A stretch of 64,000 bases of DNA, taken from Chelonobacter sp050613185. GTDB lineage: Bacteria; Pseudomonadota; Gammaproteobacteria; Enterobacterales; Pasteurellaceae. The translations under genes and the position numbers were made by a program. This document shows, in pieces, positions 34,847 to 42,669 of this stretch; positions within the stretch are counted from its first letter, which is position 1; each line of letters opens with the position of its first letter. The notes under the pieces were generated by a model. The model searched no databases and was not told the DNA's origin. It was given only the letters and a program-made list of their open reading frames with translations. The stretch covers positions 2,046,001 through 2,110,000 of the forward strand of contig NZ_CP192511.1 of the NCBI RefSeq assembly GCF_050613185.1. Reading direction: 5' to 3'.

Positions 34847-36880
34847 ATGAAGAAAAATTTTAAAGATTTAAAAAACAGATTGTTGCAAGAAGGGGTTGTT
34901 TTAAGTGATACCCAGTGGGAAAAAATAGCACATGAGTTCGAAGAACCTTCAATCAGCCAGCAAGAACAAAAAATTCAGCAGTTGCAGGATGAGCTGTATC
35001 ATCTGCGCATAGAAAAAAGTAAATATCAATTACTGCTGACTCAGCGCTTTCAAGATAGAAATAATCAAACGATTGCTTATCAATTTGGTCGGTTGATATT
35101 GGATTTTTTTAAAAACCCAATTAGGAATTTCATTACGCCAAATGCACTTCTATCTATTTACGCTCAATTCTTGAAACGCAAAGAAAAGAAAAAAACGCTG
35201 ACCTCTTTTGAAAAAAAATGTCTACAGTGGTTCTCGCCCAAACAGTCGGTTCGAGCAGATGATACTTTTGAACAATTGGTTAATCAAAAACCGACAGTTG
35301 CAGGGCTTTCAGTAGCTCCATCCGAAACCAAATTGCTAAAACAACGTAGTCCGTTAAAATTGAATTTTGCTCATAAAAAGGCAGAAGATTTAAAGGTTGC
35401 CGTTATTTTAGATGAATTCAGCTTTAATTCGTTCAAAGATGAATTTACACCGCTGATTATTACACCAAGCAATTGGAAAGCGGTTTTTGCCCAACAAAAA
35501 CCTGATTTGTTTTTTTGCGAATCGGCTTGGAGCGGCACGGATAGTGTGAACCGTCCGTGGAAAGGCAAAATTTATGCCAGCGTTAATTTTCAAAAAGAAA
35601 ACCGTACCGAATTATTGCAAATTTTAGAGTATTGTAATGAGCGCGGTATTCCCACTGTATTTTGGAATAAAGAAGATCCTACGCATTATCCGGATCGCGT
35701 GCACGACTTTGTAAAAACGGCACAATTGTTTGATTTCGTATTTACCACAGCAGAAGAGTGCGTGGAAAAATATAAGCAAGAGTATGGTCTGGAACACGTT
35801 TATGCCTTACCCTTTGCCACTAATCCAAAAGTATTCAATCCAATTGACGATGCAGAAGTTCCTCGTTCTGAAAATATCATATTTGCAGGCAGTTGGTATG
35901 CAAATCATATCGAGCGTTCAAAAACGATGTGTCAGCTTTTTGATAACTTGGTAAATAACCACTACCAGCTGGAGTTCTATAACCGCTATTATGGAGATTC
36001 CGACCCGAATCATTTGATTCCCGAGCAATACCAAAAGTATGAAAAACCCAATATCCCTAATAAAGATATTGGTAGAGTTTATAAATCCAGTATATTCGGT
36101 TTGAATCTGAATACCGTTGTTGATTCGGAAACCATGTTTGCCCGGCGGGTATTTGAACTGATGTCCAGCAACACGCTGGTATTATCCAATTATTCAAAAG
36201 GCATGGATAAGATGTTTGGCGATAACGTAGTTTTTTTGGATACTGAGCCGCACCGCCTGCAAGCATTGAATAAGGATACAATCGAGCGTATTCGAGAAGA
36301 GAATTTAAATAATGTATTGGCTAACCATACTTATCAAAACCGGTTTGAAACTATTTTAAAAGCGGTTGGGGTTGATTATGATGAAGTGCCGGAAAAAGTG
36401 ACATTGGTTGTTAAAGTAGACGATACAGAGCAGTTGCAGCAAGAGATTAATATATTTTATCAAAAATTCAATAGTGCCCCATACCGATTATTGCTGGTAT
36501 TGTCGACAACATTTTCTGATTTGGATGCGGCGGAAATCTATTCAGAATACAACCAAAATAAAATTAATGTATTGGCAGAGTCGTATATCCGCCGTTATGG
36601 TAATGAGCGATCCAAATATGTTGAAACGCCTTATTTCGTATTGGCGGATAGCTTGGAAAAATCAGCTCTCGATAAAATTGAAAAAGCACTATTGCATAGC
36701 AGCTATCTTTCAGACGGCTACATTGCTTTGACTGAACATGAAAAACAAAAATACATTTTTGAACCAAGAATGATGATGAACAATATTTTTGCACCGCAAA
36801 ACAAGTTTGTTGAGGCTCTGGCTAGTTTCAAGCAGCTTGTTGAACAACCTATTTATTATATCAGCAGACAAGGAGATTGA
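34847..36880 (+). CDS. Capsule glycosyltransferase, CgeB/DUF3880-like, with N-terminal coiled coil
   Basis: A 677-residue protein. Residues about 1-65 are charged and partly coiled coil (around ISQQEQKIQQLQDELYHLR). From about 185 to 515 lies a GT-B glycosyltransferase of the CgeB type, with FFCESAWSG, IPTVFWNKEDPTHY, IIFAGSWYANH and LNTVVDSETMFARRVFELMSSNTLVLSNYSKG. The last 150 residues resemble a separate alpha/beta domain. The same GT module is found in the gene at 41529. A 10-mer Neisseria DNA uptake core lies inside it at 36709-36718. It is A+T-rich and has no USS. Donor, acceptor and linkage are unknown. Confidence 0.75.
   Translation: MKKNFKDLKNRLLQEGVVLSDTQWEKIAHEFEEPSISQQEQKIQQLQDELYHLRIEKSKYQLLLTQRFQDRNNQTIAYQFGRLILDFFKNPIRNFITPNALLSIYAQFLKRKEKKKTLTSFEKKCLQWFSPKQSVRADDTFEQLVNQKPTVAGLSVAPSETKLLKQRSPLKLNFAHKKAEDLKVAVILDEFSFNSFKDEFTPLIITPSNWKAVFAQQKPDLFFCESAWSGTDSVNRPWKGKIYASVNFQKENRTELLQILEYCNERGIPTVFWNKEDPTHYPDRVHDFVKTAQLFDFVFTTAEECVEKYKQEYGLEHVYALPFATNPKVFNPIDDAEVPRSENIIFAGSWYANHIERSKTMCQLFDNLVNNHYQLEFYNRYYGDSDPNHLIPEQYQKYEKPNIPNKDIGRVYKSSIFGLNLNTVVDSETMFARRVFELMSSNTLVLSNYSKGMDKMFGDNVVFLDTEPHRLQALNKDTIERIREENLNNVLANHTYQNRFETILKAVGVDYDEVPEKVTLVVKVDDTEQLQQEINIFYQKFNSAPYRLLLVLSTTFSDLDAAEIYSEYNQNKINVLAESYIRRYGNERSKYVETPYFVLADSLEKSALDKIEKALLHSSYLSDGYIALTEHEKQKYIFEPRMMMNNIFAPQNKFVEALASFKQLVEQPIYYISRQGD
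36709..36718 (-). repeat. Neisseria-type DNA uptake sequence, 10-mer core
   Basis: TTCAGACGGC on the plus strand is the complement of GCCGTCTGAA, the 10-base DUS core. The two flanking bases (TA) do not match either common 12-mer dialect. It is inside the first capsule glycosyltransferase gene. Confidence 0.7.
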
Positions 36881-36881
36881 T

Positions 36882-39242
36882 ATGGATATCAGCATTATCA
36901 TCCCTTGCTATAACGCCGTTGGGAAAATCGAAGTCTGCATAGCGGCGCTAGAAAGTATTGATTATCTGGAATCCCGCTATGAAGTTATTTTTGTAGACGA
37001 CTGTTCCAAAGATAACACCTTTCATTACTTGCAAAGCCAGGCAGCGCAGCATTCAAATTGGCGGGTCTTGCAGATGGCACAAAATAGCGGATCTCCTTCC
37101 GAGCCCCGTAATCTCGGCGTGTCACAGGCAAAAGGAGAATATATTTTCTTTTTGGACTGCGATGATGAAATTTTTTCGGATACATTAAAAATCCACTTTG
37201 GTGAAGCAAAAAAACAAAATGCCGATATTGTGCGAGGGTATCTAATCGTTGATGATGGCAATAAACGTTTTGCTACCAACCGGATTTTTGAAAATATGGC
37301 AAGGTTGGATAAATGTGGACAAATTGAGACGATCATCGGAAAACAGAGCACAACCGTTCCAAGCCTGATTAAGCGTAGCTTATTGGAAAATAATCAAATA
37401 ACATGGCATTCTGATTTACGCATGGGGGAAGATACGGTTTATTTAACCGAAGTATTGTCTGTTGCACAAACGGTAGCCTATATCGACCATCCTACATTTA
37501 TTTATAATAAAAGAATCAGTGCGCAAGCCTCATCCACGCAAAGTTACGGTTCACGAGAATTGAACAATCATTTAATGGTATGGCAAACCGCACAGGAAAA
37601 ACTTGCCAAACAAGGTGTAGATTACTACAGTATTCGTTTGCAAGTCGGGCTTCAAACGGCAATCCAGTCTATGATTGCCTATAATCGCTTTGATATAGAT
37701 GAAAGCGATTTTATCGCATTGGCAGATTTTGTTAATCAAAATAAAAAGCTGATTTCAACCTTTAATTATAACGAAAGAATTAAAGGCGTTTTGGCTGAAA
37801 TTTATAACCGAAATTATGGCAAATTTTTAAACACCATTAAGCAAAGAATGGTGGTGGCAGGTTATGATTTGAAATTCATCCGACCCGTATTGCCGCACTT
37901 GCAACAGTTTTACCAAATCCGCATTGACGAATGGACAGGACACAATGCTCATGACGTGCAACATAGCGAAGAGTGCTTGAAATGGGCGGAAGTTGTCTTT
38001 TGCGAATGGATGCTGGGCAACGCCGTCTGGTATAGCCATCGGGTAAGGGATAATCAAAAACTCTTTATCCGCATGCATCGTTTTGAGTTGACTACAGCAT
38101 GGTTCAAACAAATCGACTTTACCAAAGTCAATCGTGTTTTTGCCGTATCGCTCTATTTCTTTGAAAAGCTGGTTGAATACACTCGTATCCCACGCTCTCA
38201 AGCATGCTTGTTGCCCAATTATCTGGACAGCAGCAACTATGCACAATCGAATGATAAAGAAAAATTGTTCAATCTCGGCATTATCGGTATTCTGCCTTCA
38301 CGAAAAGGCTACCTGAATGCGCTGAAAGTATTGAAAAAACTGGTCGCAAAAAACAAAAAATACCGACTGTTCGTCTATGGAAAAATGCCGGAAGACTTGC
38401 CTTGGGTAAAAAATAACCCGCAAGAGATGGCTTATTTTGATGAATGCAACCGTTTTATCGAACAAAACAATCTGCAACCGCACGTTGTGATTAAGGGGTG
38501 GGTGGATGTTAAAACTGAATTGAAAGATATCGGTTTTATCTTGTCAACCAGCGACAACGAAGAAATCCCAGAAAGTTTTCACATCGCACCGGCAGACGGT
38601 TTTTCTGCCGGTAACCAAGGTATTCTGTTGGATTGGAATGGAATGGAATACATCTACCCTGAAAAATATATTTTCAAGTCGGTAGAGCAACTGGCAACAC
38701 ATATTCACAAACAAAACACCTTGGATAAATTCAACCGATACAATCACCAAGGCTTGACGTTAATCAAGGAACGTTATTCAGTGGATAACTTCGTGAGCCA
38801 ATTACGTAAGCAACTCCGCCTTTCTACTATTCGCTTCCCAAGTGCACCGGCGCCAAGAGCGGATGATATCGAACACACCGTTATTGCGGAAATTCAAAAC
38901 CGTAAATTGACTTCAGACGGCATAGTGATTGATTTACCGAAAAGCGTACAAAGTAATTGCAAGCTAATTTTGGAATACAGCTTAAAATATTCTGATAATA
39001 CTAAGGTTAATGCAGCGTTGGTGTCTCTAGGACCTAATAATGCAAGTGCGGTTACTGGATTCAAAATGTCTGATATGAAGTCGGTGGGACTATACAAGTA
39101 TCTGACCACAACCGAAAGTGGTGCTACCTGTTTTATGGAAATTCCATTAACGAAAGATAATCAAATTGAGAGATTAAAATTGATGTTGTGGCAAAAAGAT
39201 GCTGTGATTGAGCTCGTTGAGATGAAAGTATTTATTTTTTAA
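36882..39242 (+). CDS. Three-domain capsule glycosyltransferase (GT2 + GT4-like + C-terminal accessory domain)
   Basis: A 786-residue protein with three parts. Residues 1-300 are a GT2 (GT-A fold) domain: ISIIIPCYNAV, VIFVDDCSKDNT, EPRNLGVSQAKGEYIFFLDCDDE with the DxD-like motif, and MGEDTVYLTE. Residues about 350-660 form a GT4-like GT-B domain with GIIGILPSRKGYLNAL and STSDNEEIPESFH. Residues about 680-786 form a beta-rich domain that also ends the next protein. I start at ATG 36882 after AAGGAGATTG; the longer frame overlaps the previous gene. One DUS (38912) and one USS (39044) lie in it. It probably joins two sugars of the capsule repeat. Confidence 0.82.
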   Translation: MDISIIIPCYNAVGKIEVCIAALESIDYLESRYEVIFVDDCSKDNTFHYLQSQAAQHSNWRVLQMAQNSGSPSEPRNLGVSQAKGEYIFFLDCDDEIFSDTLKIHFGEAKKQNADIVRGYLIVDDGNKRFATNRIFENMARLDKCGQIETIIGKQSTTVPSLIKRSLLENNQITWHSDLRMGEDTVYLTEVLSVAQTVAYIDHPTFIYNKRISAQASSTQSYGSRELNNHLMVWQTAQEKLAKQGVDYYSIRLQVGLQTAIQSMIAYNRFDIDESDFIALADFVNQNKKLISTFNYNERIKGVLAEIYNRNYGKFLNTIKQRMVVAGYDLKFIRPVLPHLQQFYQIRIDEWTGHNAHDVQHSEECLKWAEVVFCEWMLGNAVWYSHRVRDNQKLFIRMHRFELTTAWFKQIDFTKVNRVFAVSLYFFEKLVEYTRIPRSQACLLPNYLDSSNYAQSNDKEKLFNLGIIGILPSRKGYLNALKVLKKLVAKNKKYRLFVYGKMPEDLPWVKNNPQEMAYFDECNRFIEQNNLQPHVVIKGWVDVKTELKDIGFILSTSDNEEIPESFHIAPADGFSAGNQGILLDWNGMEYIYPEKYIFKSVEQLATHIHKQNTLDKFNRYNHQGLTLIKERYSVDNFVSQLRKQLRLSTIRFPSAPAPRADDIEHTVIAEIQNRKLTSDGIVIDLPKSVQSNCKLILEYSLKYSDNTKVNAALVSLGPNNASAVTGFKMSDMKSVGLYKYLTTTESGATCFMEIPLTKDNQIERLKLMLWQKDAVIELVEMKVFIF
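38912..38923 (-). repeat. Neisseria DNA uptake sequence, AT-DUS 12-mer
   Basis: TTCAGACGGCAT on the plus strand is the exact complement of ATGCCGTCTGAA, the 12-mer DUS of meningococcus and gonococcus. It lies in the coding part for the C-terminal domain of the three-domain glycosyltransferase, 120 bases before an exact USS. Confidence 0.85.
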
Positions 39243-39262
39243 ATTTTTTTGAGGGTATTGTT

Positions 39263-40453
39263 ATGTATTTTATTGGGCAAACGAGATTTAGTCTGTATCT
39301 TCCTAAAAGTAATGCTTGGAATGTATCTAATTTTACAGAAGAAGAATATATCGCACATTTATTTTCAGATGAAAGAATGTCGGTGCGTGCCAAAATTTTT
39401 GCCGAACTTTCTGTGCCTCTTATGGCAAAAATGAAGCAGGATTTTGATTTTAAACATATCGTTTCTTATTCGTCTATTTTGCCTGAAAAATGGAAAAATA
39501 TGTTGTTTGAATTGAGTCAGAAATACCCATTCTTGCATTTGTGCGAGGTTGATACACACCAAGGCAACCCTATTCGTGCGGTTTTGAATGGAAAACCAAA
39601 TGGTTCTGTAGCTTTTTTTCGTTTGGATGACGACGACTTGTTGGCAGTAAATTATTTAGAACAGTTAGCCGCATATAATAAAATTGATTATAAAAATATG
39701 GCGGTATCTTTTGGCAAAGGATTTACTGGATATTATAAAGATGGGCATTTTATTGATTTTCGTGACTGCAAACAACGATTTATAGCAATAGGGCAAGCCT
39801 ATATTGGTTTTTGGGGTGACGGTAGTCTCGAGCTACCAACCATGCATAGTCACCATAATTTGGATGAAAATTATCCTGTAATTGTTGATTCGCGTAAACC
39901 TTCCTATATACATACTCACCACGATCAACAAGATACTAATTATCGGTTTTCCAATGATAGTCATAACAAAAATAATACGATTGAGACTGATTTGATGCGG
40001 TTTACTAAAACAAAAATGCCAGAAGTTATTAGTGAGCTATTTCCAGTGCTAAGTGATGATGTTCAAGGTTTTATTGATAACCGTAAAATGATTTTTAAAA
40101 CAGTAGATGTTGCTTTAAAAAATAAGACAACGACTTTGGAAATAAATTATAACCCAGTTGAAAAAGTTTTTGAGTGTGCATATGAAATTCAAACTGATAA
40201 CTCAATTACTTCGTCTAAAGCTTTGGTTTTATCAATATTTTTTGATCAGGTTGCAGATGGTGTGCAAGGCTTGAATCAATCAACCAATCCTGAAATTGGT
40301 TGGTATAAATATTTATCCGCCTCAAATGGAATTGCTAAAGGTAGCTTTTCTTTTTCAGTAAGTAGTCCGTTGCGGTTGAAAAGTGCTAAGACGATATTAT
40401 GGGACAATCGTATCACTACAGCAGAGATAAAAAAATTAGAAATATTTTCCTAA
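39263..40453 (+). CDS. Putative rhamnosyltransferase-like glycosyltransferase with shared C-terminal domain
   Basis: A 396-residue protein. The first 260 residues resemble the putative rhamnosyltransferase family (PF11316-like): FIGQTRFSLYLP at the start, VRAKIFAELSVPLMAKMKQ, a metal-type FRLDDDDLLAVNYLEQL motif and a late histidine-rich YIHTHHDQQDTN. The last 105 residues match the C-terminal domain of the preceding protein (common pattern GxYKYL, GxxxFxxxV, LKxxLW, EIKxxEIF). GAGGG lies before ATG 39263. The spacing of 20 bases from the previous gene fits one operon. The sugar it transfers is unknown; no rhamnose synthesis genes are present. Confidence 0.65.
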   Translation: MYFIGQTRFSLYLPKSNAWNVSNFTEEEYIAHLFSDERMSVRAKIFAELSVPLMAKMKQDFDFKHIVSYSSILPEKWKNMLFELSQKYPFLHLCEVDTHQGNPIRAVLNGKPNGSVAFFRLDDDDLLAVNYLEQLAAYNKIDYKNMAVSFGKGFTGYYKDGHFIDFRDCKQRFIAIGQAYIGFWGDGSLELPTMHSHHNLDENYPVIVDSRKPSYIHTHHDQQDTNYRFSNDSHNKNNTIETDLMRFTKTKMPEVISELFPVLSDDVQGFIDNRKMIFKTVDVALKNKTTTLEINYNPVEKVFECAYEIQTDNSITSSKALVLSIFFDQVADGVQGLNQSTNPEIGWYKYLSASNGIAKGSFSFSVSSPLRLKSAKTILWDNRITTAEIKKLEIFS

Positions 40454-40466
40454 CTGGATAAGTGAT

Positions 40467-41522
40467 ATGAACACTAACCAAGATATTGAAATCTTGCCAC
40501 TCGCCGACAAAATTGCCGAACTGCTGAAAACTGCTCGTCAGCGAGCGGTGGCGCAAGTGAATCAGGCAATGGTGCTGACTTATTTTGAAATCGGCAGAAT
40601 GATTGTGGAAGATGAGCAGGGAGGTCATGAAAGAGCGGCTTATGGCAAGGCTCAGTTGAAGCGGTTGTCACGTCGGCTGACGGCGGAATTCGGGAGGGGA
40701 TTTTCAGTAGAAAATTTGGATCGAATGCGCTTTTTCTATAAAACCTACTCACAGCCAATTTCGTCAACAGTATTGACGAATTCGGAAGCGTCGTCTCAGA
40801 AATTAGAAAAAGGTCAGACACCGTCTGACGAATTCAAGTTGAGTTGGTCGCACTATATCAGGTTGATGCGGATTGCCGATCCGCTGGAACGACGGTTTTA
40901 TGAAGTCGAAGCCGCAAAAAACAATTGGAGCTTGCGTGAACTGAACCGCCAATATGATTCGGCGTTGTTTACTCGATTGGCATTGAGTAAAGACAAGCAA
41001 GGCGTGCTGAGTTTAGCTTTGCAAGGGCAAGTCATTGAAACACCGCAAGATGTGATTAAAGACCCTTATGTGTTGGAATTCCTCGGCTTGCCTGAGCATT
41101 CGCAATATTCCGAGAGCAAACTGGAACAACGCTTGATTGATAAGCTGGAGCATTTTTTATTGGAGCTGGGAACGGGATTTGCTTTTGTTTCGCGCCAGCA
41201 ACGAATCAGTCTGGATGACCAACATTTTTATGTGGATTTGGTGTTCTATAATCGGGTTCTGCGTTGTTTTGTGTTGATTGATTTGAAATTAGGCCGTCTG
41301 AAACATCAAGATTTAGGACAAATGCAGATGTATGTGAATTATTACGACCGTAAAATGCGCTTGCCCGATGAGAATCAAACCATTGGTATCGTGCTGTGCC
41401 AAGATAAAAGTGAAGCGGTTGTAGAGTTTACTTTGCCTGAAGGCAATAGTCAGATTTTTGCCAGCCGTTATTTGACTGTTTTGCCAAGCAAAGCACAGTT
41501 GCAGGCATTATTGGTAGAATGA
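40467..41522 (+). CDS. DUF1016 (YhcG-type) PDDEXK nuclease domain protein
   Basis: A 351-residue protein of the DUF1016/YhcG family: an N-terminal winged-helix-like domain (QVNQAMVLTYFEIGRMIVE and ENLDRMRFFYKTY), a middle SWSHYIRLMRI segment, and a C-terminal PDDEXK nuclease fold with YVDLVFYNRVLRCFVLIDLKLG as the metal-site core. Such proteins occur as solitary nucleases near restriction-modification or mobile regions. It is not a sugar gene, yet lies in phase between two glycosyltransferase genes with 13- and 6-base gaps. An AG-DUS at 41291 is inside the nuclease core, where it encodes L-G-R-L-K. It looks complete. Confidence 0.85.
   Translation: MNTNQDIEILPLADKIAELLKTARQRAVAQVNQAMVLTYFEIGRMIVEDEQGGHERAAYGKAQLKRLSRRLTAEFGRGFSVENLDRMRFFYKTYSQPISSTVLTNSEASSQKLEKGQTPSDEFKLSWSHYIRLMRIADPLERRFYEVEAAKNNWSLRELNRQYDSALFTRLALSKDKQGVLSLALQGQVIETPQDVIKDPYVLEFLGLPEHSQYSESKLEQRLIDKLEHFLLELGTGFAFVSRQQRISLDDQHFYVDLVFYNRVLRCFVLIDLKLGRLKHQDLGQMQMYVNYYDRKMRLPDENQTIGIVLCQDKSEAVVEFTLPEGNSQIFASRYLTVLPSKAQLQALLVE
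41291..41302 (+). repeat. Neisseria DNA uptake sequence, AG-DUS 12-mer
   Basis: AGGCCGTCTGAA is an exact AG-DUS, the dialect of many commensal Neisseria. It is within the DUF1016 nuclease gene. Confidence 0.85.
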
Positions 41523-41528
41523 GTTTTG

Positions 41529-42515
41529 ATGAATATTTATTTAATATCCGATAATCTGACACACGCTGCTCTCAGCCAAGAAGATGGGCTGACGTTGTTA
41601 TCGGCAAGATACAATGTGTTGCAGCGTTATATGCTGAATCAAGCCGATATGCTGTTGGTCGAATCAGCTTGGCAGGGCTATAAAAACCGCTGGAAATATA
41701 AAATTGCGGCTTATCCTGATGTGCCGAAACGCAATAATCATGCGTTAAAGCGCTTAGTTGAAAAAGCCAAAGATAAGGGTATTCCAACGGTTTTTTGGAA
41801 TAAAGAAGACGGAGTTCATTTTGATCGTTTTATTAACAGTGCCAAGCTGTTTGATCATGTGTTTACGGTAGATGCGAATTGTATTCCCAAGTACAAAGCA
41901 GTAATGGGGCAGGATGCTTCGGTGCATACCTTGATGTTTGCCGTGCAGCCGAAATTTCATGCGTTTACCGGCTTTGATTTTAAGTATCATCGGGCGAATT
42001 TTGTCGGCAGTTACAGCCATCATGTCCATGCGGATCGGCGTCTGTTTCAAGATAATCTGTTTCAGACGGCCTCGGAAAGCGGTTTGGGCTTGACGGTTTT
42101 TGACCGGAATTCCAATCGGAAATCGGATAACTACCGCTACCCGCTGTTGGCTGATATGCAGGTTTGCCCGGCTGTGGCTTACCCGCAAACGGCGCAGATT
42201 TATAAGGATTATTTGGTTTCGTTGAACGTGAATACCATCACCGATTCACCAACCATGTTTTCCCGCCGTTTGGTCGAGATTTTGGCTTGCGGCGGGATTG
42301 CGGTCACCAATGCTTCCGAATCGGTCAATAATCTGTTTGCGGATTATTGCCATATAGTGGAGAGTCGTGAGGAAATGCTGGATTTGTTTGCCCGTTTGAA
42401 ACACGGCCCGAGTGCGAATGACTTGGCGCGTGCAAGGGCAGGTGCGGAATATGTGGCGCAATATCATACTTGGGAACATCGGCTAGAACAAATTACTAAT
42501 GTTATTGGATTATAA
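41529..42515 (+). CDS. Capsule glycosyltransferase, CgeB-like
   Basis: A 328-residue GT-B glycosyltransferase of the CgeB type with no extra domains. It parallels the middle of the 677-residue protein at 34847: LLVESAWQGYK, GIPTVFWNKEDGVHFDRF, KLFDHVFTVD, NFVGSYSHH and LNVNTITDSPTMFSRRLVEILACGGIAVTN. ATG 41529 is used; the preceding TTG adds one residue. The stop of the DUF1016 gene is 6 bases upstream. An AG-DUS in the reverse sense lies in it (42061-42072). It closes the synthesis block, and a 154-base A+T-rich gap separates it from bexD. Confidence 0.78.
   Translation: MNIYLISDNLTHAALSQEDGLTLLSARYNVLQRYMLNQADMLLVESAWQGYKNRWKYKIAAYPDVPKRNNHALKRLVEKAKDKGIPTVFWNKEDGVHFDRFINSAKLFDHVFTVDANCIPKYKAVMGQDASVHTLMFAVQPKFHAFTGFDFKYHRANFVGSYSHHVHADRRLFQDNLFQTASESGLGLTVFDRNSNRKSDNYRYPLLADMQVCPAVAYPQTAQIYKDYLVSLNVNTITDSPTMFSRRLVEILACGGIAVTNASESVNNLFADYCHIVESREEMLDLFARLKHGPSANDLARARAGAEYVAQYHTWEHRLEQITNVIGL
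42061..42072 (-). repeat. Neisseria DNA uptake sequence, AG-DUS 12-mer
   Basis: TTCAGACGGCCT on the plus strand is the exact complement of AGGCCGTCTGAA. It is 759 bases beyond the site at 41302 and in the opposite sense, within the CgeB-like gene. Confidence 0.85.
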
Positions 42516-42619
42516 TTAAAAATATATGTAATATTTTTAATATAGATATTTTATACTTGCTAACTATTTCTAACTATAAATTCCCTTGCAAAAGGGATAG
42601 AATCTTGAACTTGATTTAG

Positions 42620-42647
42620 TTGTGCGGATAAGTCAAAAAACTATGAT
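42620..42647 (+). promoter_or_regulatory. Candidate promoter of the capsule export operon
   Basis: TTGTGC (42620-42625) and TATGAT (42642-42647) are separated by 16 bases, 22 bases before the bexD start. A small hairpin TCCCTT/AAGGGA lies further upstream near 42582. The -35 match is moderate, so this is only a candidate. Confidence 0.35.
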
Positions 42648-42669
42648 TTATTGTACTGAATAAGAAATT

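Noticed and set aside
38588..38612. 9-bp hairpin ACCGGCAGA/TCTGCCGGT inside the GT2-GT4 gene
   Set aside because: It lies in conserved coding sequence without a following T-run; probably fortuitous.
40818..40830. ACCGTCTGACG in the DUF1016 gene as a further DUS
   Set aside because: Both ends of the core differ (A for G before CCGTCTGA, C for A after); not counted.
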